Source: SBBG01 sp033717875 (GTDB lineage: Bacteria > Pseudomonadota > Gammaproteobacteria > Ga0077554 > Ga007554). From it: a stretch of 15,750 nt of DNA. This document shows positions 1 through 8,500 of this stretch, piece by piece; within the stretch, counting starts at the first letter, position 1; each line of letters starts with the position of its first letter. The stretch spans positions 1-15,750 of the forward strand of contig JADDKJ010000057.1 of the NCBI GenBank assembly GCA_033717875.1, read 5' to 3'. The position numbers and the translations under genes are program-made. Below the pieces are notes generated by a model, which worked only from the letters and a program-made list of their open reading frames with translations, ran no database searches and was not told the origin of the DNA.

Positions 1-86
1 GCGTGAGGTAGCCATCGGTAAAGCATGCCAGTTTTACAGCCCGCTTCAAACTGCTGAATACCGCAATCGTCGTAGCTTTCCGTCAT
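1..86 (-). CDS. possible N-terminus of a gene running off the left edge
   Basis: An ATG at 86 on the minus strand opens a frame of 28 codons (M-T-E-S-Y-D-D-C-G-I-Q-Q-F-E...) that is still open at the window edge. A G-rich stretch (GGGG) lies about seven bases before the ATG, which is only a weak ribosome binding site. The gene would be co-directional with and downstream of hrpA. I do not recognise the protein. The opposite strand is also open over the first 120 bases, so this call rests on the start context alone and is weak. Confidence 0.25.
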   Translation of the reverse strand, partial: MTESYDDCGIQQFEAGCKTGMLYRWLPH

Positions 87-317
87 GCTATGCCCCAATT
101 TTTACCCACACGACTTCCTGAAGAGCCATAAAAAGAATGTCACTCCATGAATAACTCTGTCAAGCTAAAATTTCTGGTCCAAGTGTGCAACAACATCCGA
201 GTAAAGCGCTACAACATCAGCCCCCAATGCCGATACGCCTCAGCCAGCCTTTCCAGTTATTTCATCCCACAGCTTCCGCAGCCGTGGTGCCGAAACAGGG
301 GCGATGGTCTTGAGTTC
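87..317. other. intergenic stretch downstream of hrpA, nothing recognised
   Basis: Between the hrpA stop codon and the possible left-edge gene I see no convincing coding frame, no RNA gene and no hairpin with a U-tract that would serve as the hrpA terminator. Short open frames exist on the plus strand, but they run on into the antisense of hrpA and have no supporting start signal. Confidence 0.4.
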
Positions 318-3300
318 CTACGCGAACAGCGATACACGCAATTCTTCCATCATCCAGCGATAGCGATCCAGCGCAGCGTTGCCGACGCCCGTCTTGCCCG
401 GTGCCGCGGCGCGCTGTTCATACTGTTGCCACAGCGGGTTGATTTCACTCATTGCCTGGCGGTCGCGCTCCAGGTTGCGCGGTAGTTTTTCCAGGCGCAG
501 GCGGATGGCCTTGAGGTAACGCGGCAGATGGATCAGCCAGTCGGCGGGGGTTTGCGTGGCGAAACCGGGATACACCAGCCGCTGCAATTGCGCGCGCATA
601 TCGGCCACCGCCGCATGATGGGCTGGCGGCTGTTTGACGGCCAGCGCCTTTTCAAGCTCGGCGTATTCGGCGAGGATGTTGCCCGCCAATGCGCACAGTT
701 CGTTGGCCGTTGAGACCAGACGCGCCTGGCCCTGCGTCTTGCATTGCTCGAAGTGTTGCTGATTACGGGGCGTTGCGCCGCCGAGGAAGGCGCGCGTCAC
801 GCTAGTCTCGATCAGATCCCGCTTGAGCGATTCGCAATCGCCCAGTTTGTGGTAACGCAGACACATCGCCTGCACGCCGGGCAGGTTCTTCTCCAGATAC
901 TTGACCTGCTGCGGCAGTTGTAACATATACAGGCGGCGCAACCCGGCAGCCATGGCCTGTGCCGCCGCTTCGGGCGTGTCGAACAGGCGCAGCGCCACCG
1001 CGCCTTGCTCGTCGGCCAGCGCGGGATAGCCTGTCAGGTGCAAACCGCCGCGCTGAAACTCGACATGCTCGGGCAGTTCGCCGAAGTCCCATGCGGTGAT
1101 GCCGGTTCTGTCGAACTCGGTGCGTGGCAGATCGGCAAATGCGGCCTGCGCCTCGCTGCGATGGCCTTGCTGCAAGACGGTCAGATCGCGGCCTTGAGCG
1201 ATAGTCTTGCCCTGCCCATCGACCACGCGGAAGTTCATGCGCAAATGGAGAGACAGTGCGTCGGGCCGCCAGGCCGTGGGCGGGATCTCCACGCCGGTGA
1301 TCTTGCGCAGGCAGGCCGCCAGTGCCGTGGTCAGCGCACCCTCATCGGGCTTCAGCGCCGCCATACAGGCATCGGCGAACTGGGGAACGGGGACGAAGTT
1401 GCGTCGCAGTCCTTGCGGCAGGGACTTGAGCAGGGCGATGATTTTTTCGCGCAGCAGCCCAGGCACCAGCCATTCGAAGGGCTCGGGACGGAGCTGATTG
1501 AGAACGGCCACAGGTACGGCGACGGTGGCGCCGTCGTCTTCCGCGCCGGGCTCGAAGCGATAACTGAGCGGCAGCCCCTCGATCTGCGGCGGAAACTGGC
1601 CTGCGGTGGCCACGGCCGCGCCTTCGTGCATCAGGTCTTCGCGCGTCATGAACAACAGACGCGGATTGCCGCGCTCGGCTTCCTTGCGCCAGCGCTCGAA
1701 CAGCGGGCCATTGTAAATGCCGGCGGGAATGCGCTCATCATAAAAGGCGTAGAGCTGCTGCTCGTCGGCCACGATACCGCTGCGCCGCTGCTGGTGCTCC
1801 ATTTCCTCCAGCTCGGCGAGGAGGGCGCGATTGTGCTTGAAGAAGGGCGCATTGCCGCGGTATTCGCCCTGCACCAATGCGGCACGGATGAATATTTCGC
1901 GGGAAAGCGCCGGATCGACGGGACCATAATGGACACGGCGCCGGGTCACCACCGGCAGGCCAAACAGCGTGACACGCTCATAGGCAACCACTTGGGCGCT
2001 GTTCTTTTCCCAGTGCGGATCGGAATGGCTGCGGCGCAGCAGATGGGCGCCCACGGCCTCCAACCATTCCGGCTCGATGCGCGCCACAGTGTGGGCATAC
2101 AGGCGCGTGGTCTCGATGAGTTCCGCCGCCATCAGCCAGCGCGGCGGCTTCTTGAACAGGCTGGAAGCGGGAAAGATGGCGAGCTTGGTCTGCCGCGCAC
2201 CGGTATAGTCGCGGCCCTCGCCCTTCAGCGCGATGTTGCCGAGCAAGCCGGCGAGCAAGGCACGGTGCAGCGCGCCGTAGTCGGCGGGTTGCTGATTCAG
2301 CCGCCAGCCGGCCTCGCTGACCAGCGTATGGAGCTGAGCATGGATGTCATGCCACTCGCGCATGCGCACATAAGAGAGATAGCTCTCTTCACACCAGCGG
2401 CGCAGCTTGCTGTTGGTGAGATGGCGCGACTGCTCCTCGAAGGTCTGCCATAGTTTCAGATAACCCAGAAAGTCGGAACGCTCGTCCATGAATGCCCGGT
2501 GGCGCTCGTCGGCCTGCTGCTGCGCCTCCAGCGGCCGCACACGCGGGTCGGCAATGCTCAGGGCGCTGGCGATAATCAGCATCTCGTTCAGACAATGCCC
2601 GTCGCGTGCCGCCAGAATCATGCGCCCGATGCGCGGGTCCACCGGCCATTGGGCGAGCTGACGGCCGAGCGCTGTCAACTCGTGGCGCTCGTCCAACGCA
2701 CCGAGTTCGGCCAGCGTCTGATAACCGTCCTTGATCAAACGCGGGTCGGGCGGATCCATGAAGGGAAATTGCTCGACTTCCCCAAGACGCAGCGCCTTCA
2801 TTTGCAGGATCACCGCCGCCAGATTGGCGCGCTGGATCTCCGGCGTGGTGAAACGCGGCCGCAGCAGATAGTCCTGTTCGGAGTACAAACGCACACACAC
2901 CCCGGCGGCGACCCGCCCGCAGCGACCCTTTCGCTGGTCGGCGGCGGCCTGCGACACCTTCTCCACCGGCAGGCGCTGCACCTTGGTGCGGGGACTGTAG
3001 TGGCTGATGCGCGCATCGCCAGGGTCGATCACATAGCGGATGCCCGGCACGGTGAGCGAGGTTTCCGCCACGTTGGTGGCAAGCACGATGCGCCGTCCGG
3101 TATGCGGCTTGAACACCCGTTCCTGCTCAACGGCGCTCAGCCGCGCGTAGAGAGGCAGTATCTCGGTGTGCGGCGGATGGTGTTTGCGCAGCGACTCCGC
3201 AGTCTGGCGGATTTCGCGCTCCCCAGGGAGAAAGATCAGGATATCACCCAGCCCAAGGCGAGCCAGCTCGTCCACCGCATCCAGCAACGCCTGTTCCCGA

Positions 3301-4112
3301 TCGCGGTCCTGCTCGTCCTCGCTCTCGGCGAGCAGCGGACGGTAACGCACGTCCACCGGATAGCTGCGACCGCTGACCTCGATAACCGGCGCGTTGTCGA
3401 AGTGCGCGGCAAAGCGCTCGGGGTCGATGGTGGCGGAGGTGATGATGACTTTCAAATCCGGTCGTTTGGGCAGGATCTGCTTGAGGTAACCCAACAGAAA
3501 GTCGATGTTGAGACTGCGCTCGTGCGCCTCGTCGATGATCAGCGTGTCGTACTGGCCGAGATAAGGATCGGTCTGTGTCTCGGCCAGCAAGATGCCGTCT
3601 GTCATCAGCTTGATATAGGCGTCCGGCCCGGTACGGTCGTGGAAGCGCACCTTGTACCCCACCGCCGCGCCCAGCGGGCCACCCAGCTCCTCGGCGATAC
3701 GCGCCGCCACGCTGCGCGCCGCGATGCGCCGCGGTTGGGTGTGGCCGATGTAACCCGACACACCGCGCCCCAGCGACAAGCAGATCTTGGGCAGTTGCGT
3801 CGTTTTTCCCGAACCCGTTTCGCCACAGACGATCACCACCTGATGCGCGGCGATGGCGGCGGCGATCTCCTCGCGCCGCGCGCTGACCGGCAACTCATCG
3901 GGAAATCCGGGAACAGGCAGAGCGGCATGACGGCGAATACGTCGCGCCTGGGAAGCATGCGCTGCCTCGCTCAGGGCATGCAACGCCTCCTCATTCGGCT
4001 TGCCAGCCTGGAAGGCGCGGCGCAGAGCATGAAGACGGCGACGCAAATCCTGCTGATCGGCACGCATGCAGGAATCGAGCGCGGCGAAAAGGGAAGGGAA
4101 AAGATCAGTCAC
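318..4112 (-). CDS. hrpA: ATP-dependent DEAH-box RNA helicase HrpA
   Basis: Predicted 1264-residue cytoplasmic RNA helicase, close to the roughly 1300 residues of Escherichia coli HrpA, which acts on RNA and in ribosome-associated processes. Seen directly: Walker A motif GETGSGKT at residues 97-104, DEAH at 194-197, SAT at 226-228, and motif VI QRKGRCGR at 393-400. The helicase core is followed by helicase-associated and OB-fold regions, then the long HrpA-specific C-terminal region (DUF3418 type, roughly residues 670-1255). The GTG start at 4112 gives an N-terminus that aligns with the known family (LDSxM...RRLH), although no Shine-Dalgarno is visible before it. The stop is TAG. An insertion sequence ends 40 bp upstream, so the native promoter has probably been displaced. 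The IS is transcribed in the same direction, and readthrough from it is possible. No motif is missing and the gene looks intact. Confidence 0.97.
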   Translation of the reverse strand: MTDLFPSLFAALDSCMRADQQDLRRRLHALRRAFQAGKPNEEALHALSEAAHASQARRIRRHAALPVPGFPDELPVSARREEIAAAIAAHQVVIVCGETGSGKTTQLPKICLSLGRGVSGYIGHTQPRRIAARSVAARIAEELGGPLGAAVGYKVRFHDRTGPDAYIKLMTDGILLAETQTDPYLGQYDTLIIDEAHERSLNIDFLLGYLKQILPKRPDLKVIITSATIDPERFAAHFDNAPVIEVSGRSYPVDVRYRPLLAESEDEQDRDREQALLDAVDELARLGLGDILIFLPGEREIRQTAESLRKHHPPHTEILPLYARLSAVEQERVFKPHTGRRIVLATNVAETSLTVPGIRYVIDPGDARISHYSPRTKVQRLPVEKVSQAAADQRKGRCGRVAAGVCVRLYSEQDYLLRPRFTTPEIQRANLAAVILQMKALRLGEVEQFPFMDPPDPRLIKDGYQTLAELGALDERHELTALGRQLAQWPVDPRIGRMILAARDGHCLNEMLIIASALSIADPRVRPLEAQQQADERHRAFMDERSDFLGYLKLWQTFEEQSRHLTNSKLRRWCEESYLSYVRMREWHDIHAQLHTLVSEAGWRLNQQPADYGALHRALLAGLLGNIALKGEGRDYTGARQTKLAIFPASSLFKKPPRWLMAAELIETTRLYAHTVARIEPEWLEAVGAHLLRRSHSDPHWEKNSAQVVAYERVTLFGLPVVTRRRVHYGPVDPALSREIFIRAALVQGEYRGNAPFFKHNRALLAELEEMEHQQRRSGIVADEQQLYAFYDERIPAGIYNGPLFERWRKEAERGNPRLLFMTREDLMHEGAAVATAGQFPPQIEGLPLSYRFEPGAEDDGATVAVPVAVLNQLRPEPFEWLVPGLLREKIIALLKSLPQGLRRNFVPVPQFADACMAALKPDEGALTTALAACLRKITGVEIPPTAWRPDALSLHLRMNFRVVDGQGKTIAQGRDLTVLQQGHRSEAQAAFADLPRTEFDRTGITAWDFGELPEHVEFQRGGLHLTGYPALADEQGAVALRLFDTPEAAAQAMAAGLRRLYMLQLPQQVKYLEKNLPGVQAMCLRYHKLGDCESLKRDLIETSVTRAFLGGATPRNQQHFEQCKTQGQARLVSTANELCALAGNILAEYAELEKALAVKQPPAHHAAVADMRAQLQRLVYPGFATQTPADWLIHLPRYLKAIRLRLEKLPRNLERDRQAMSEINPLWQQYEQRAAAPGKTGVGNAALDRYRWMMEELRVSLFA

Positions 4113-4152
4113 GAAATTGGAGTAAATCTGAAAAAACCGCAGGAGCGCTTAA

Positions 4153-5260
4153 TAACTGATGTTACGCAGCCCGCAGCGCCTGAAGCTCGCGATAGGCCTG
4201 CTGGGTGGTTTTGATAAAAAGCTTCGCACGCAAGGCGAAGTGGTTGAGCTTGTGTTTTAGTTTCAAACACTCCAGCTTGAACACGGCGTAGATCGACATG
4301 AAGACGTGATTGTTCTGTGTCGTGACCGTGCGCGTGGGAGGCTTCGACAATGCCGCATCGGACTTCAACGATTTGTGAAACTCTTCCACTTTCCACCGTT
4401 TCTGGTAGATCGTAGTGACTTGCTCGCCATCGCACGTCAAATCGCTGCACACCAAATGGAGCATCCCCGTGCGACCATCCTTGTTTGTAAAGATCTGGCG
4501 GACTAACAGCACTTCTTGATCGAAGCCCTTTAGCCAGCCGCGCACGGCTTGTTTATCGGTTAATGGCAACTCATCCACGCGAACAAAGCGTCCCTGTTTT
4601 TTGTCGCTCATCGACAACGCCACCAGACGATTGTCTTTTAACGCGGCAATAAAATGCTTCTTTTTCTGCACAATAAAGTCAAAGTTCTCTTTCGCCGCAA
4701 ACCAGCAATCCATGAGCACATAGCGAAACTTCAGCTGATTCGTGATGCAGGTGGCGATCATCTCGCGCAGCTGCTCATTTTTCGTTACCTCGCTGGCGCG
4801 CTTCACCTGCCACGTCGCCACGTCGCAAAACTGCAACGGCTTCCTCACCACTTCAAACGCCATCGGTATCGACGCCTCTCCACTATGGTACAGCGCATTC
4901 AGCAGGTTAATGCCTTCATCGACCGTCCCTTGCAATGATCAAAGTGCCAACACATCACTTCGTTCTCATCCGTCCAGTCCATTCTCTTGAATGGTGTCAT
5001 CGAAAATCAAGACGCCATCGGCTCTCTCAATTTTACGCACCGTCGCCTTCACTTCTCGCCATAAGTCCTTCGAGGTGTCACGCTCCGATAGAAACCGTGT
5101 CACCTTGTCATGGCTAATCTCGCCATCCAGCATCCCAGACAAACCCGTCGCCGTCGCAAAGCCACAGGTGCTGATCAAATAGTCCGCGTACAACTCAAGC
5201 TCGTTTCTTTTCATCGCGAAAGAATAACCGATTTCAGTGGTCGCTGCGTAACATAAGTTA
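4153..5260 (-). mobile_element. IS4-superfamily insertion sequence, about 1.1 kb
   Basis: The ends are 18-bp inverted repeats with one mismatch: TAACTGATGTTACGCAGC at 4153-4170, and the complement of TAACTTATGTTACGCAGC at 5243-5260. The left repeat contains the transposase stop codon. The element carries a single transposase gene broken by two frame changes. I cannot define a target duplication with certainty; three bases (AAT) could be one if the element is taken as starting two bases further in. The flanks carry inverted heptamers (GCGCTTA at 4145-4151, TAAGCGC at 5264-5270), as if the target had been a palindrome. A partial second copy, about 98% identical where they align, lies at 13798-14101. 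Confidence 0.85.
4162..5214 (-). pseudogene. IS4-superfamily DDE transposase with two frame changes
   Basis: The N-terminal part (5214 down to 4966) runs to IFDDTIQE, the first catalytic aspartate region, and then hits a stop. The C-terminal part (4935 down to 4162) carries the second aspartate in VLMDCWFA and the signature Y-x2-R-x3-E-x6-K in YQKRWKVEEFHKSLK, which marks the IS4 superfamily. Between them a third frame encodes WTDENEVMCWHFDHCKGRSMK, the expected linking segment. Restoring one protein therefore needs one extra base removed after IQE and one base added after RSMK. Translated as read, the enzyme is split and probably inactive, unless another copy acts in trans. The same two changes occur in the fragment at 13798-14101. 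The exact IS family within the superfamily (IS4 or IS701-like) is uncertain. It ends inside the left terminal repeat. Confidence 0.85.
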
Positions 5261-5544
5261 ATATAAGCGCGACGAAAGACGCCAACTTCAATAACCTGGC
5301 GCCGGGACGGCGCGTGTGTTACACAACAACAGGCTCAGCCGTCGATACGGGCGACAGAGTCGGCGAGGCATCGGGGTTGTATTTTAATGAGATAGCCATG
5401 AGGTCAGATGTGGATTGCGTCGATTCATGGATTTTCCTTTCCATTGTTATTCTTCATTGTAAGACCTTCGCTATTATTCCCGGGTATTCCCGGGAGATCT
5501 GCTCTCACTGCGCATGGCTGGAAGTGAAGGTTTGGACTATTCCT
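5261..5544. other. intergenic region between the IS and the end of the large operon
   Basis: These 284 bases hold no supported gene. An 84-residue plus-strand frame at 5314-5568 has no ribosome binding site and overlaps the 3' end of the operon in antisense. The region should contain whatever native promoter hrpA had before the IS arrived, but I cannot pick a convincing -35/-10 pair. A perfect tandem 10-mer (5475-5494) is its only distinct structure. Confidence 0.5.
5475..5494. repeat. tandem 10-bp repeat forming a CCCGGG hairpin
   Basis: TATTCCCGGG occurs twice in a row without a mismatch. Because CCCGGG is itself palindromic, the pair can fold as a six-base stem around a four-base loop. 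It lies about 50 bases past the stop codon of the 1548-residue gene, where an operon terminator would be expected, but no U-tract follows on the minus strand. A role in termination is only possible. Confidence 0.5.
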
Positions 5545-8500
5545 TTATCTGTCATCAATAAGGCTTGAGTCGATGGGAACGATTTCAGCAAAAATCAGCC
5601 GCCCCGGTGCGTGGGTGTCGTCCGCGCGGGTTGGCTTGTCGTTGCTGATAGCTTCGTATTCCTCGATCAGCAGTCGGTAACGTCCAGCTTGCGGCGAGTC
5701 GGGGAAGCGCACCAGTCCCTCCCAGAAAGCCAGATTCGTTGTCGTGTTTGACGGCTCGACAAAGAGCTTGATTGGCGCGCCCTGGCCGTCTGGTTGGAAA
5801 GCGATGATCTCGGCCTTGTCGACCACTTGCAGGGCAACCTCACGCCAGCCGATTTCGGGGTCGAGTCCGGGGATGCGCTCCTGGACACGCACCTTAAAGC
5901 GAGTGGGCGGCACCGAAACCGGGTGCTTGTTGTAGTGTTCGACGAGAGCGTGCGGACCCACCGGCGCGATGCCGGAAATTTGCACCCGCAAAATTCTGGC
6001 GTGGGATGGGTGGGGATGGACGATGACCGCCCGCCCCGGTGTCAACTGAGCAAAATCGGCCAGTACGACCCGAGACAACCGCGCGTCCGGCAAGGCGTCG
6101 GGCTGATAGCGCACCAGCGCCAAGCGCACGAAGGGCGAGTAAGTCTCGAATGCGTCGAGCGTCAGGTCGGCGTACCAGAGCTGGCGTTCGGGGTCGAATT
6201 CGACTGGATAACCGACCACGTCAACGTTGAATCCGGGGATTTCATCAAGCGATACGTTATTTGCTTCGGCCTGGCGATCCGGGAATTGCCAAATGGCGGG
6301 CGCGCCTTCTAATCGTGAGGTCTGCCAAATCGGATCCATCCCCCATTGGGTGAAATACGATTTGTAACGATCGCGGCTGGTCTGATCGAGCCGCTTCTCG
6401 CCGCGCCACAGTGCGACCCCTAGTAGTTCGCCATCGCCCGACGAAAACCACGGGCGCTTGAGGTAAACACGCAGCCCGCCGCCGAAGCGTACACTGCGCT
6501 TGACCGAGGTGTCGGTCTGGCGTTGCCAGCCGAAGGCCGGCAATACGTAGGCGACTTCGGGCGCGAGCGGGCGCGACGATGCGGGGATAGAGACTTCGGT
6601 CGACGCACTTTCGCGGCTGAACTCGGCCCCGCCTTCAGCGGGTGGAATAAAGCAATCGGCGTCGCGCGACACTGCGACGGCGCGGTAGCGAATCCGGTGA
6701 TGGTGGGTGTCGCCGATAACGTGACGTGGCGCGGCGATGCGGTCAAAGACCAGCGGGGTTTCGCTTGGCAACGATGCGTCGCCGGGCTGCGCAAAGGCAA
6801 TTTGATCATGCTCGGAGTCGTAGTAGCCGACATAGCGTATCTCAGAGGAATCGGCATTGAACTCAGCACTGCGCTGGTCGATGTCAGGTGGACTGGCGTC
6901 GCTCGCGGGCAAATACGCTTCGCGCGGGCGAGGCAGGTCGATGCGATCAACGCTGGATTGGCGGGACTCACGCTCCTTGCCAGTGCTTATGGGATATTTG
7001 AACAAATCATCGATCGGGTCGTCCCACTCGGCGAGCAAGTCTATTCGCCCAGTGGAAATGCCGTGCACTTTCAAGGCGCCGAGCAAATACGCTTCGACCG
7101 CAGCCGGCTTGCGCCAGCCGGTCAATGCAGCGAGTTCGTCGGGATCCCGGCGCGCGGCCACCCCAATTTCCCCGGGATGCAGCGATGCGGTGGTCAGCGC
7201 GGTTTGCAGGGGCTGTGGTACAAACATTGTGCTACGCTGGATTCCTCTTTTGACTGCAAGCGGCTGAAACGCAGGACGTCCGAGCGGCTGGCGTAGCGCG
7301 TGAACCAGCTCCAACAACACTGGCGGCGTCAGCATCCAGTGTCCGCCCTCGATCGTGCGTTGCAGGATGTGCGCGAGTTCGTCGACCGCCTGTCCAGGCG
7401 TAAGCGTCGGCGGCTGCAGGTTCTGCCGCTGACGTGCAGTGGCTTCTTCTTGAAACCATTGCCAGATACCCATCATTGGAAGATCGGCGGGCAACAGGTA
7501 ACAACTTACCGGCACGACAGTTCTCTGTCCTTTGGCGAGAAAAACCGTCAGCGTGCGTGTTTCGGCATTCCAGTGCGGCGGCCTGCCGGTTGCGGCTTCG
7601 GCCAGCGCCAGCCGCAGCCCCTGCATCGCTTGCCAGTCGTTGTTGCCAGCAAAGCCTACGAGTAACGCTGAGCCGGGACGCGGATTGGGGTCGTCGAGCG
7701 GCTCAAAGGTTACCGGGCCGCTGGTCGTCAGCGCATCGATACGCGCGAGACTGCCCGGCGGCGTGCCCGGAAGATCGCGCAGCGCAACGCCGCGCGCCCA
7801 GGCATCGGGAAGGTAGGGCAGCTCGGCGAGGAAGGCATCGGTAATAAGCGGAAAGACTTTTTCCTGCCCCGCGATGGTCGCGCTGACACGCGGCAGTTCT
7901 CCCGCGCGCGGCGTGATGTCGAGTGGGTCGGACGGGTTGGGCGGTGGCGCGCCATCGCGGTGGGCGATGAGTTTCCAGGTCGCTTCATCGGCCAGCAGTT
8001 TACCGTTGGCGTCGTCGAACATGCCCATGCGCTCGGCCATTTCGACGCTGACACGCGGTGGCAGCAGGTGGCGCGATGCGGCGTGAGTATCGGCGGATGC
8101 CGCTTCGTCGTCTGCTGGCGCACGGTTGTCGGTACGGATCACCAGCCGGTGCAGTGTCGAGCCGTGTCCGGTAATGGCGTCGATGTCGTCAACAACAACT
8201 TGCGGCGAGGCAACCGGCTCAAAGCGGCGGTACATCAGTCCGTCGCGCCCCACATTAGGCAGCGAAAACACCTGTGATAACCCACTTCCCGCCGGGTTGT
8301 CGAGGCAGGCTTGCGTGCCATCGGCGTCGTTGATGCACGAACTCAACCCCGCCAGATTGACCCAGCGCCCGCGTAGTCGGTAGCGTCGCCCGAAGCGCAA
8401 CGCGGGCAGGCTGCCGGGGCGGGCGCGATGATTAACTTTAATCTTGAACGGGCTAGTCGGTGCATCGGCTTCCTTGTCTGACTCGGGCCTGCCTTGTGTG

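Noticed and set aside
2..120. 39-codon plus-strand frame open at the left edge
   Set aside because: It has no identifiable family features and competes with a minus-strand frame over the same bases; too short to support.
1005..4214. Long plus-strand open frames (482 and 571 codons) opposite hrpA
   Set aside because: They mirror the codon structure of the well-supported hrpA gene in GC-rich DNA, lack ribosome binding sites and show no recognisable domain.
4966..4994. Programmed ribosomal frameshift in the transposase
   Set aside because: No slippery homopolymer is present and two opposite shifts would be needed about 70 bases apart, so decay is the simpler reading. The short inverted repeat is kept only as a note.
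5314..5568. 84-residue plus-strand ORF in the gap after the operon
   Set aside because: No ribosome binding site, no recognisable domain, and it overlaps the end of the operon in antisense.
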